Positions 42,534 to 51,064 of a DNA stretch of 64,000 nucleotides are shown in pieces. The first letter of the stretch is position 1. Each line of letters begins with the position of its first letter. The notes below the pieces were generated by a model. The model was not told the DNA's origin and made no database searches. It saw only the letters and a list, made by a program, of their open reading frames with translations. The stretch is from UBA4781 sp963556045 (GTDB lineage: Bacteria; Chloroflexota; Anaerolineae; Anaerolineales; Anaerolineaceae): NCBI GenBank assembly GCA_963556045.3, contig CAUVYA020000002.1:434001-498000 (forward strand), in the 5' to 3' direction. The translations under genes and the position numbers were made by a program.

Positions 42534-43514
42534 TTATTCTTTTACTCTTATTTTTCCTGAACTGACCAGAATAACCATCGCAGCGGCTCCCAGTAATGCG
42601 GTTATTATTCCAAGCGGTATTTCACCAGGGATCAATGTACGAGCAAGTGTGTCACAAATGACTGCATAACCAGCTCCGATCATAAGCGTTGCGGGTATTG
42701 ATTTCTGTCCTGTCGTACCGAAGACCGTTCTTACAACATTTGGGATGATCAATCCGATCCACCCAACCAAACCCGCATACGAGACCACACTTGCCGTCAA
42801 CAAGACTGCCACGAAGAGGATTAAATATATCTCTTTCTTTTTCCCTGCACCTAATGAAAAAGCGACATTCTCATCTAAAGCTAACGCATTAATTCGCCAG
42901 CGAAGCGCCCATAATATTGCAATTCCAATCACAATTTGTGGAATTACCGGCAGGATACGTCCCCACGTGATCGATGACAGATCACCCAGCAGCCAGAACA
43001 CGATATTGGGGAGTTCCTGCAATGGATCTGCCGTATATTTTAAGATCCCCAGTCCTGATGAAAAAATCGCAGAGATAGCAATTCCGGCAAATATTTGGTT
43101 AACGATGGTGCTTTCTGTCTTTATAATGCGCGATAATAGCAACACAAGGAAAATGGATAGAATTCCGAATAAAAGCGAACTGATCTGAATATGGATGAAT
43201 GTATAGCCTGTTGAAATGATCGCTAACGCAGCACCAAACCCGGCTGCCTGATTCACTCCCAGAATTCCTCCATCTGCCAGCGGGTTTGAGAACGCCATCT
43301 GGAAGATATAACCGGAAATCGCAAGCGCTGCCCCCAGTAAAGCCGCCGCAATTAATCTTGGCAGTCGAATATTCATAATGAGAGCAGCAGCGAGATCATC
43401 TTCCCACAATAACCTCAAAGGAGTGAATACCGGTTTTGGGTATCTCCCAATAAACAGAGAGATACCCATGATAAAGATTAATAGAAAGAATAAGAAAAGG
43501 TTCTTTTTCTGCAT
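42534..43514 (-). CDS. FecCD-family ABC permease
   Basis: 326 residues with about ten transmembrane helices. Family blocks include RLPRLIAAALLGAALAISG near the first third, and GWIGLIIPNVVRTVFG (the coupling region). A single gene of this type works as a homodimer. It pairs with the neighbouring ATPase and binding protein as a complete importer for an iron-siderophore, cobalamin or similar ligand. Confidence 0.93.
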   Translation of the reverse strand: MQKKNLFLFFLLIFIMGISLFIGRYPKPVFTPLRLLWEDDLAAALIMNIRLPRLIAAALLGAALAISGYIFQMAFSNPLADGGILGVNQAAGFGAALAIISTGYTFIHIQISSLLFGILSIFLVLLLSRIIKTESTIVNQIFAGIAISAIFSSGLGILKYTADPLQELPNIVFWLLGDLSSITWGRILPVIPQIVIGIAILWALRWRINALALDENVAFSLGAGKKKEIYLILFVAVLLTASVVSYAGLVGWIGLIIPNVVRTVFGTTGQKSIPATLMIGAGYAVICDTLARTLIPGEIPLGIITALLGAAAMVILVSSGKIRVKE

Positions 43515-43520
43515 CCGTTA

Positions 43521-44603
43521 TTAGAAACTACCATAAACCAGAGGAAGTATGTTCTCATTGATGGTGTTTTCTTCTACCCCATAAAAGTCCTGATAGAAAT
43601 CCATCACACTTCCTATAAAATCATAATCTTGAAAAGTTTCGGGGTTGATTTTCATTGCCAACCATTCAAAACCAAGTATCCAGCGTGCGTCAGGTTGGTC
43701 CCAGCTGATAAAATCACCGGGAAATCCGTATAGTTCGCCATTCTGAGTGGCATCCAATTGCTGCCATACCTCATTCTGCTGCAATTGTGTAACTGTTTCA
43801 ACAGAATTCCCAAAGTAATTGATGATAAAGATCACATCCGGATTCCAATTTGCAATCTGTTCCATATTGACCGTTGCCCAGCCCCCACCCTCAACTGCAT
43901 CTATCCATACTGGATTTCCGCCAGCCATTTCTACCAGGTTGGTTTGCAGCCAGCTTGCGGGCGGCACCTCAAAGGAAACTTCACCATTATCTTCGCTATA
44001 CTGCAACAATAAGACATCTTTCATTTCTGTCTCATTTTGATTCACTTTCCCCATGATAGATTCGGTTCTTTCCGTATACAGACTCAGGATTTCTTGTGCT
44101 CGTTCATCGTCACCCATCACCCTGCCCATATTGTGAATATCTGTTTCAATTTCAGGAATGCTCTCAAGACTTACATATAAAATAGGTATGCTCAGAGTTT
44201 CTAATCCTGCACCAATTTCTTCCGCCATACTGGTCTTCAGGATCACCAGATCAGGATGCAGCGCTGCGATCTGTTCCGCCCCGGCGCCTTTTTCCAGATT
44301 AACTTTGCCGGCTGATTCAGGGAAAATAGCTGTTAAAAAGTTTTTCGTTGTTTGTGAACGATTCTCAATACCAGCTAATTTCACATCCGTATCCGGGAAC
44401 AGATACAGTAGGTCAATGATCATAGGCGTTTGTTTCCCCGCCACAATGATCGTTGATGGAAGTGATTCCAGTACAATATCTCTCCCCAGGGCATCGGTCA
44501 ATTCGATCGATACTGCCTCCTGGTTTGCTGTCGTGGTTTGTGTACAAGCAGGCAAACCCAGCAACATGCTTAATAGAACGAATCCATACATCAATTTTTT
44601 CAT
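43521..44603 (-). CDS. Periplasmic-type binding lipoprotein of a FecB/BtuF ABC importer
   Basis: 360 residues. The signal peptide ends with a lipobox LPAC (Cys about residue 20), so the protein is lipid-anchored outside the membrane. The two-lobed helical-backbone fold is recognisable: IELTDALGRDIVLESLPSTI, then a long middle, GGNPVWIDAVEGGGWATVN and PDVIFIINYFGN. The family binds siderophores, haem, cobalamin or metal ions. It leads the transporter genes and lies 16 bases after the PadR regulator. Confidence 0.93.
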   Translation of the reverse strand: MKKLMYGFVLLSMLLGLPACTQTTTANQEAVSIELTDALGRDIVLESLPSTIIVAGKQTPMIIDLLYLFPDTDVKLAGIENRSQTTKNFLTAIFPESAGKVNLEKGAGAEQIAALHPDLVILKTSMAEEIGAGLETLSIPILYVSLESIPEIETDIHNMGRVMGDDERAQEILSLYTERTESIMGKVNQNETEMKDVLLLQYSEDNGEVSFEVPPASWLQTNLVEMAGGNPVWIDAVEGGGWATVNMEQIANWNPDVIFIINYFGNSVETVTQLQQNEVWQQLDATQNGELYGFPGDFISWDQPDARWILGFEWLAMKINPETFQDYDFIGSVMDFYQDFYGVEENTINENILPLVYGSF

Positions 44604-44619
44604 AGTACCCTCTTTGTTT

Positions 44620-45135
44620 TTATGATTTCCATCGCTGCAGCCAGGCGATGGTGTTCTCTATCTGCATCGTGCGGTACGACCGTACCATTCTGTTAAACTC
44701 TTGTTCTTCCTGTGGCAGCTGGTTGATGTTCTGCAGCCATTTTTGGCATTCTTTGATCTGGTCCTTTACTAAATTTTGAAATGATTCTTCATTTTGTTTC
44801 TGCGTAAAATAGACTTTTGCCAGAAACACCTGTCGTATTTCTCTTCCATGTTTTACAGGTGAATTCAGCCATGCTTTAAATTGTTCTTGTCCTTGCTGTG
44901 TTATGGCAAAGTATTTCTTGGGAGGGTATTCTTTTTCATTGTATTGGCTTTTCGCTGCCTGGATCAGTTCGTTCTTTTCCAGCACGTCCATTAATCCATA
45001 GATATTCGTTATTTTTATCTTCCATACCATCCCGATCCCCTGCGGGTCGGTTAAATATTTATAGATTTGATACCCGTGCGTGGGTTCTTCATCGATAAAA
45101 CCTAGAATAATGTAATGGATGTTCCGTATATTCAT
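44620..45135 (-). CDS. PadR-family transcriptional regulator
   Basis: 171 residues. The N-terminal winged helix begins IILGFIDEEPTHGYQIYKYL and ends with the wing (YFAITQQGQEQFKAWL); the C-terminal half is a helical dimerisation domain. It heads the FecBCD cluster and probably controls it. A 19-bp palindrome (45128-45146) covers the start codon, which suggests autorepression. No clear ribosome site is visible ahead of the ATG, perhaps because the transcript is leaderless or the start lies inside the operator. Confidence 0.88.
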   Translation of the reverse strand: MNIRNIHYIILGFIDEEPTHGYQIYKYLTDPQGIGMVWKIKITNIYGLMDVLEKNELIQAAKSQYNEKEYPPKKYFAITQQGQEQFKAWLNSPVKHGREIRQVFLAKVYFTQKQNEESFQNLVKDQIKECQKWLQNINQLPQEEQEFNRMVRSYRTMQIENTIAWLQRWKS

Positions 45136-45146
45136 AATATGAATAT
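45128..45146. promoter_or_regulatory. Palindromic operator candidate over the PadR start codon
   Basis: ATATTCATA-A-TATGAATAT, two perfect 9-bp arms around one central base, containing the PadR ATG (45135-45133 on the minus strand). PadR proteins often bind dyads at their own promoters. Confidence 0.6.
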
Positions 45147-45180
45147 TCTTATTGTTAGTATTTAAATTGTATCATGATAT

Positions 45181-45209
45181 TTGACGCTTCTCCCTTTCGC
45201 TATTACAAT
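45181..45209 (+). promoter_or_regulatory. Sigma-70-type promoter for the FmdB gene
   Basis: TTGACG (45181-45186), a 17-base spacer and TACAAT (45204-45209), then AAAGG at 45221 and the ATG at 45234. It faces away from PadR. Confidence 0.65.
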
Positions 45210-45233
45210 CACCAGTTGTGAAAGGATTCACTT

Positions 45234-45455
45234 ATGCCGATCTATGAATATATTTGCGAGAACTGCGGTGCTATGTTTGACCAATTAAGACCAATCGCAC
45301 AGGCTGATAATCCCGTCCAGTGCCCCCACTGTTCTGAAACACAATCCAAGCGGAAATTATCCACTTTCTTTGCTCATAACGAGGTCGGCTGCACCAGTCA
45401 CTCCACGCATAATTGCGGCTCCTGTGGTGGTGGCTCCTGCTCTACATGCCATTGA
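45234..45455 (+). CDS. FmdB-family zinc-ribbon protein
   Basis: 73 residues: MPIYEYICENCG at the start and CPHC about 24 residues later form the two CxxC knuckles of the FmdB zinc ribbon. The C-terminal tail is rich in Gly, Cys and Ser (CGSCGGGSCSTCH) and may bind a second metal or be disordered. The family is tentatively regulatory. It is transcribed from its own promoter and followed by the SDR pseudogene 22 bases later. Confidence 0.9.
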   Translation: MPIYEYICENCGAMFDQLRPIAQADNPVQCPHCSETQSKRKLSTFFAHNEVGCTSHSTHNCGSCGGGSCSTCH

Positions 45456-45477
45456 AAAGCATTAATCGGAGGGAATC

Positions 45478-46291
45478 ATGAAAAATTACAAAGATAAGAA
45501 TGTCCTCATTACTGGTGGCTCCAGTGGAATTGGTTTCGCTCTTGCGGAACAAATGGTGCTTGCTAAGGCAAATGTATGGATCCTTGCCAGGCGAGAAGAA
45601 GTTTTGAAGGAATCACTTGCGCAGTTAGAGATACAGAAGATTTCTGAAAACCAAAAGATCGGTATGATCGTTGCAGATGTATCCAATTTTTCAACCCTAA
45701 AACCACAATTAGATAGAGTGTTCAGCGAAAAAATGTTTCCAGAAATCCTTTTCAACTGCGCAGGGGTCGTCCATCCAGGGGAATTCCTTGAAATGGATAT
45801 CGAGGATTATCTGTCTGATATATCCATTGATTACATGGGAACAGTGAACACCACGAAAATCATCGCTCCGCTAATGGTAAAAAACAGGCGAGGGCATATC
45901 ATTAATATCAGTTCGTTAGCCGGTCTGGTCCTCAATTTATGGATATTCTGCTTATTCCCCTGCAAAAGCAGCCGTAAAAAGTTTTACAGCCGCCCTTCGA
46001 TCAGAACTCCACCCCTACAATGTCCAGGTTTCTATCGTCTATCCGGCAGATACCGAAACTCCCCAGCTTACGTATGATAACGAACATAAACCTGCCATCA
46101 CGAAAGAGATCTCTGAAGCCTGGGGTTTATATACAGCAGAACAAACCGCTCAAGGAATCATAAAAGGCATGGAGAAGGGAAAATACGCCATCATGCCCTC
46201 TCTCACAACACGGTTGCTAAAACCTTTTGCAGCAACTATTGAAGTCATCATGCATCGTATCGCCTTATCGAAAATAAAGAAATCAAGATAA
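45478..46291 (+). pseudogene. Frameshifted SDR, KDSR-like (3-ketosphinganine reductase-like)
   Basis: The frame from 45478 reads a normal SDR N-terminus (VLITGGSSGIGFALAEQM, NCAGVVHPGEF, HIINISSLAGLVLN), then turns to nonsense. From 45938 the +1 frame continues the family exactly: YGYSAYSPAKAAVKSFTAAL (the YxxxK catalytic pair), ELHPYNVQVSIVYPADTETP, and on to a stop at 46289-46291. Removing one T in the run at 45935-45939 restores a protein of about 270 residues. The PADTETP block resembles eukaryotic 3-ketodihydrosphingosine reductase (PPDTDTP). Either the gene is broken or the assembly has a one-base error. GGAGGG stands ahead of the ATG. Confidence 0.85.
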
Positions 46292-46316
46292 TTCATAATT
46301 ATCGTTTTCTTGTTTT
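46287..46316 (+). terminator. Possible terminator at the end of the SDR gene
   Basis: GATAATT-CAT-AATTATC (7-bp AT-rich stem overlapping the stop codon) followed by GTTTTCTTGTTTT. The stem is weak, so the call is tentative. Confidence 0.35.
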
Positions 46317-46391
46317 ACGAGGTTGTTCTTAACACTGGTTTTTTACCGGTGCTATACTGGATGGGTATTGAATCTATTTAATGAGGTTAAC

Positions 46392-47315
46392 ATGAAAAAA
46401 GATTTTCTAGCGATCGCTGATTATTCCCCTGATGAACTGAATGAACTCCTTGATCTGGCTGTACAACTGAAAACAGAATATTTCAAAGGCGGTAACCAGC
46501 CCTTATTGAAAGGGAAAGTCCTGGGTATGATCTTTAATAAACCCAGTTTACGTACCAGGATCAGTTTTGATATGGCAATGCGTCATCTGGGTGGAGACGC
46601 ATTATTTATTTCCCCCAACGAAATAGGGCTTGGAAAACGCGAATCCATCGCGGATGTAGCGCGGGTTTTATCAGGTTACGTGGAAGGGATCATGGCACGC
46701 GTATTTGAGCACGATCATGTGCTGCAACTGGCGAAATTTGCGGACGTGCCTGTCATCAATGGTTTGAGTGATTACAATCACCCCTGCCAGGCAATGGCAG
46801 ATATTCTCACCGTAAAAGAAAATTTCAAGACCCTGCCAGGTTTGAATGTCACCTATGTAGGAGATGGCAACAATGTCGCCGTCTCACTGATGCATATCTG
46901 CGCCAAACTCGGTCTCAATTTCACAATCGCAAGCCCGGAAGGATACGATCTCCCGGAAGGTACTATTCAAAAGGCTCGTGAATTTGCCGCATCTTCAGGC
47001 AGCAGCCTGTCTTTCCTGCGAGATCCACAACAGGCAGTCTCTGGAGCGCAGGTTATCTACACCGATACCTGGACCAGTATGGGGCAGGAAGAAGAAGCCC
47101 TCAAGCGTGAGAAAGTTTTCCCACCCTACCAGGTCAATCAAGCCTTACTTTCAAAAGCAGATCCGCATGTGATCGTTCTGCATTGTCTGCCCGCCCATCG
47201 TGGGCAGGAAATTACCGATGAAGTTGCTGATGGCAGTCATTCACGGTTGTTCCCCCAGGCACACAATCGTCTTCACGCACAAAAAGCCATCGTTCTACGA
47301 TTGTTACAGGATTGA
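46392..47315 (+). CDS. argF: Ornithine carbamoyltransferase
   Basis: 307 residues from the ATG at 46392, chosen because GAGG lies just before it; a TTG frame to 46323 is spurious. The carbamoyl-phosphate loop reads KPSLRTRISFDMAM (STRTR in the classical form; SLRTR is a known variant). The family signatures NGLSDYNHPCQAMADI and HCLPAHRGQEIT (Cys for ornithine) are intact. It forms citrulline from ornithine, or the reverse in catabolism. TATACT at 46353-46358 is a possible -10. The ornithine aminotransferase follows immediately, so the pair handles ornithine flux. Confidence 0.96.
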   Translation: MKKDFLAIADYSPDELNELLDLAVQLKTEYFKGGNQPLLKGKVLGMIFNKPSLRTRISFDMAMRHLGGDALFISPNEIGLGKRESIADVARVLSGYVEGIMARVFEHDHVLQLAKFADVPVINGLSDYNHPCQAMADILTVKENFKTLPGLNVTYVGDGNNVAVSLMHICAKLGLNFTIASPEGYDLPEGTIQKAREFAASSGSSLSFLRDPQQAVSGAQVIYTDTWTSMGQEEEALKREKVFPPYQVNQALLSKADPHVIVLHCLPAHRGQEITDEVADGSHSRLFPQAHNRLHAQKAIVLRLLQD

Positions 47316-47320
47316 TCTCT

Positions 47321-48523
47321 ATGAAAACCGCTGATTACATTCAAATTGCTGACCAGTATGGTGCCCATAATTACAAACCGCTGGACGTAGTGATCGCAAA
47401 AGGGGAAGGGGTTTGGGTCACAGATGTGGATGGTAATACCTATCTGGACTGTTTAAGCGCATATTCCGCCCTCAATCAAGGTCATGTTCATCCAAGGATA
47501 CTAAAAACCCTGGTAGATCAAGCCAGTCAGCTTACATTAACCTCCCGTGCTTTCCGTAATGACCAGCTGCCTCTTTTTTACCAGGAACTGGCAGAATTAT
47601 CGGGATATGAAATGGTCATCGCCATGAACAGCGGTGCCGAAGCGGTAGAAACAGCACTGAAGATCGCCAGAAAATGGGCTTATGTCACAAAAAAGGTACC
47701 CCGTCATGAAGCAGAGATCATTGTCGCTGATGGCAACTTCCACGGGCGCACTATCTCCATCATCTCCTTTTCCTCTGAGGCGTTCTATAAAGATGATTTT
47801 GGACCTTTCACTCCAGGTTTTATATCCATTCCTTACGGGAATGTCGAGTCTCTGGAAGCAGCCATCACATCCAACACGGCTGCAGTGATGCTCGAACCCA
47901 TCCAGGGTGAAGGCGGCGTAATCATACCTCCCGAAGGTTATCTCAAAGAAGTACGTGCTGTCTGCGATAAACATAATATTCTGTTCATAGCAGATGAAAT
48001 CCAGACCGGCTTGGGTAGAACAGGGAAATTATTCGCCTGCGATCATGAAAATATCCGCCCTGACCTCATGATCCTTGGAAAAGCGCTGGGTGGTGGATTC
48101 TATCCGGTATCGGCAGTTCTCTCAAATCGTGAAGTTCTAGGGTTATTCCAGCCTGGTGAACATGGTTCGACCTTTGGCGGCAATCCTCTGGCTGCCGCTG
48201 TGGCTCGCACCTCGTTGAAAGTGTTGACCGAAGAACACTTAATCGAAAATGCTGCCGACATGGGAGAATATTTTCAGGACCAGCTCTGCGAAATTCCAAG
48301 CAAACATGTCAAAGAAGTGCGTGGAAAAGGTTTGTTGATAGGGGTTGAGCTCAAGCCCGAAGCGGGCGGTGCTCGGCGTTTCTGTGAAAGTCTGCAGGAA
48401 TCTGGAATCCTGGCGAAAGAAACTCATGAAACCACTATCCGTTTCGCTCCACCGCTCATCATTGATAAAACCACCATTGATTGGGCACTGGAAAGAATTA
48501 GAAATGTATTATTATTAGATTAA
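47321..48523 (+). CDS. rocD: Ornithine aminotransferase
   Basis: 400 residues from the ATG at 47321, six bases after the argF stop; a TTG at 47312 overlaps argF and is less likely. The class-III fold has EPIQGEGGVIIPPEGYLKEV, ADEIQTGLGRTGKLFAC (Asp to the pyridine nitrogen), the PLP lysine in MILGKALGGGFYPVSAVLS and GEHGSTFGGNPLAAAVA. It converts ornithine to glutamate-5-semialdehyde, linking arginine with proline and glutamate metabolism. pyk begins two bases after the stop. Confidence 0.95.
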   Translation: MKTADYIQIADQYGAHNYKPLDVVIAKGEGVWVTDVDGNTYLDCLSAYSALNQGHVHPRILKTLVDQASQLTLTSRAFRNDQLPLFYQELAELSGYEMVIAMNSGAEAVETALKIARKWAYVTKKVPRHEAEIIVADGNFHGRTISIISFSSEAFYKDDFGPFTPGFISIPYGNVESLEAAITSNTAAVMLEPIQGEGGVIIPPEGYLKEVRAVCDKHNILFIADEIQTGLGRTGKLFACDHENIRPDLMILGKALGGGFYPVSAVLSNREVLGLFQPGEHGSTFGGNPLAAAVARTSLKVLTEEHLIENAADMGEYFQDQLCEIPSKHVKEVRGKGLLIGVELKPEAGGARRFCESLQESGILAKETHETTIRFAPPLIIDKTTIDWALERIRNVLLLD

Positions 48524-48524
48524 T

Positions 48525-50012
48525 ATGGTTTCTTTTTCAAACATCACCAATAATCGTCGTACAAAGATAGTCGCTACACTCGGTCCGAGCAGCGACACAG
48601 CTCAAGTTCTGGAAGAGTTGATAACAAGCGGTCTGGATGTAGCCAGATTGAATTTCTCTCATGGCACACATGAAAGCCATGGAGAATTGATCAAACTCAT
48701 CCGAGAGATCTCACTTAAAACAGATGAATCAATCCCCATTCTCCAGGATCTTCAGGGTCCGAAATTAAGAGTGGGAGATATCCCCAATGATTTCCTGGAC
48801 TTAAAAGCAGGTCAAACCATCCGCTTTGTATGTTCTCAATCGGATATAGAGAAGTTCGTGCACGATGCTATTGCCACGATTCCTCTGGATATCCCCGATG
48901 TTTTTTCTTCCCTGGTGATCAGTAATCGTGTATTGCTGGATGATGGGAAACTGGAAATGGAGATCATCGAGGTTCACGATGACCACGCCCTGGCAAAGGT
49001 TACACTTGGTGGGATCTTAAAATCAAACAAAGGTGTGAATTTACCCGGCATCAGCCTGCATATCCCAGGTTTCACAGAAAAAGATCGAGAAGACCTTGCA
49101 TTTGGTTTATCACAGAGTATAGATGTTATCGCTATTTCATTTGTGCGGGATGCTTCAGACGTACAGTTGGTCAGAGATGCCATCCGTGAGATCGATCCAC
49201 AAAAAGCGGATATACCGATCATTGCAAAGCTTGAATTACCTGAAGCAGTAAAAAACATGGCATCCATCATAGATTGTGCAGACGGGGTGATGGTCGCACG
49301 GGGCGATCTGGCTGTTGAGACTTCATCGGCTGTTGTCCCTATCATCCAAAAAGAGATCATCCAGATGGCAAACAAGAAATCAAAACTCGTCATCACCGCC
49401 ACGCAGATGTTGGACTCCATGATTCACAACCCTCGCCCTACCAGAGCGGAAGCATCCGATGTAGCAAACGCCATTTTCGATGGAAGTGATGCAGTCATGC
49501 TGTCAGGAGAAACCGCCAATGGTGAGTACCCAGTTGAAAGTATTCGTATGATGGCAGGCATCATCAGCGAAGCAGAACAGAATTTCAATCGCTGGGGAAA
49601 ATTCTCTCATCTCATCCATGAAGCCAATGAAGATGACGCCATTGCGTTATCCTTAGCCGCACGTGAACTGGCAAATGACCGCAACGTATCAGCGGTTGCC
49701 GTTTTCACCCAGAGCGGGCGCTCTGCCATTCTTCAATCCAAAGCACGCCCAAAGATCCCAATTCTTGCCTTCACGCCCAATATTCGCACCTATCAACGTC
49801 TGGGCATGTACTGGGGTGTTATTCCTTTTCTGGTGCCGTTCTCAACCACGCTTGAAGATATGATCCATCATGTGGAAGACACCATGTTTGAATGCACTGA
49901 TATTAAAAAAGGGGAAAAAGTGGTCATCGTATCTGGTTTTCCAATTGGTGCCATGCGATCCACAAATTTGGCACTTCTTCATACTATCGGAAGCAATCCT
50001 AAAAAAGATTGA
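48525..50012 (+). CDS. pyk: Pyruvate kinase
   Basis: 495 residues. N-terminal RRTKIVATLGPSS and DVARLNFSHGTHE, the B-domain, the active-site segment IAKLELPEAVKNM (catalytic Lys and Glu), DGVMVARGDLAVE, TATQMLDSMIHNPRPTRAE (metal and K+ region) and the C-terminal allosteric domain are present. It makes ATP and pyruvate from PEP. The pyruvate would feed the neighbouring ferredoxin oxidoreductase only if that enzyme accepts pyruvate. It ends 13 bases from the convergent korB stop. Confidence 0.97.
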   Translation: MVSFSNITNNRRTKIVATLGPSSDTAQVLEELITSGLDVARLNFSHGTHESHGELIKLIREISLKTDESIPILQDLQGPKLRVGDIPNDFLDLKAGQTIRFVCSQSDIEKFVHDAIATIPLDIPDVFSSLVISNRVLLDDGKLEMEIIEVHDDHALAKVTLGGILKSNKGVNLPGISLHIPGFTEKDREDLAFGLSQSIDVIAISFVRDASDVQLVRDAIREIDPQKADIPIIAKLELPEAVKNMASIIDCADGVMVARGDLAVETSSAVVPIIQKEIIQMANKKSKLVITATQMLDSMIHNPRPTRAEASDVANAIFDGSDAVMLSGETANGEYPVESIRMMAGIISEAEQNFNRWGKFSHLIHEANEDDAIALSLAARELANDRNVSAVAVFTQSGRSAILQSKARPKIPILAFTPNIRTYQRLGMYWGVIPFLVPFSTTLEDMIHHVEDTMFECTDIKKGEKVVIVSGFPIGAMRSTNLALLHTIGSNPKKD

Positions 50013-50025
50013 TCTACTCTATCAA

Positions 50026-51063
50026 TTATCTCAATCCTAAATTGATCTTTTCCAGCGCTCCTTCTGGTGGTCTCAACTTTTTGCTGGTCGTCCGGTTGAG
50101 TGGCGTGTTGCCAATATCATACATTTCCAGCATATTTACCGCATCCGGATCCACATAGATCAATCCTGTGATCAGCCATTTGTTTTTTATCGCATCTGAA
50201 AGAATACGCAATGCTTCTTTTCGGTTGGTCGGGTCATATTCTTTATCTACTTTTTTCAATACAATGGTTGACCCATCATGCAGCGCTACCTCTCTAACCT
50301 CACCATGACTGAAATCTTCAATTGTGATCTCATCTCTGGGTGGTACAAATTCCACTTCGTGCAGCGGGTCTTCATGTCCTTTCCCCCATGAATAGGAATG
50401 CAAGGCATTCTCCTGGTTATTGAAGGTCACACATGGGCTGATAATATCGATCACTGCTGTACCTTCATGGCTCAGTGCTGCTTTTATGATCTCTTTAACC
50501 TGTTTGGGATCTCCGGCGAATGATCTTGCCACAAAAGTCGCATTGGCAGCCAGCGCTTCCATGGCGATATCAACGGGTAAATAGACATTTTGCCCCTGTC
50601 GTTTGAGAGATAAACCCAGATCGGCCGTGGCTGAAAATTGTCCTTTAGTCAATCCATATACACCGTTATTCTCAACAATGTATACCAATGGCATATTTCG
50701 CCTCACCAGATGGATAAATTGACCCAATCCAATGTTTGCCGTATCGCCATCGCCACTAATGCCAATACCCTTGAGCGTGGTATCGGCGAAAAGCGCACCG
50801 GTTGCCATGGAGGGCATACGTCCATGCAAGCCATTGAAACCAAATGAATTCTTTAGAAAATATGTTGGTGATTTGCTGGAACAACCGATCCCGCTGAATT
50901 TAACTACCTGTTCGGGTTTGATATTTAACTCATAGCAGGCAGAAATGATCATGTTCGATATACTATTATGCCCGCAGCCTTTACAAAGGGTACTGGGTTC
51001 GCCAACATAATCATTGCGGGTTAATCCAACCGCGTTTGTCTTTTCGAGTGACGAAACTGTCAT
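50026..51063 (-). CDS. korB: 2-oxoacid:ferredoxin oxidoreductase, beta subunit (KorB-like)
   Basis: 345 residues from the ATG at 51063, with GGAGA six bases ahead; the longer frame to 51093 runs into the alpha gene. The thiamine-diphosphate domain has CKGCGHNSI near the start, KFSGIGCSSKSPTY, GISGDGDTANIGLGQFIHL (TPP/Mg site) and VYIVENNGVYGLTKGQ. With the alpha subunit it would oxidise a 2-oxoacid (likely 2-oxoglutarate or pyruvate) to the acyl-CoA and reduce ferredoxin. The start overlaps the alpha stop, so the two are coupled. Confidence 0.93.
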   Translation of the reverse strand: MTVSSLEKTNAVGLTRNDYVGEPSTLCKGCGHNSISNMIISACYELNIKPEQVVKFSGIGCSSKSPTYFLKNSFGFNGLHGRMPSMATGALFADTTLKGIGISGDGDTANIGLGQFIHLVRRNMPLVYIVENNGVYGLTKGQFSATADLGLSLKRQGQNVYLPVDIAMEALAANATFVARSFAGDPKQVKEIIKAALSHEGTAVIDIISPCVTFNNQENALHSYSWGKGHEDPLHEVEFVPPRDEITIEDFSHGEVREVALHDGSTIVLKKVDKEYDPTNRKEALRILSDAIKNKWLITGLIYVDPDAVNMLEMYDIGNTPLNRTTSKKLRPPEGALEKINLGLR

Positions 51064-51064
51064 T

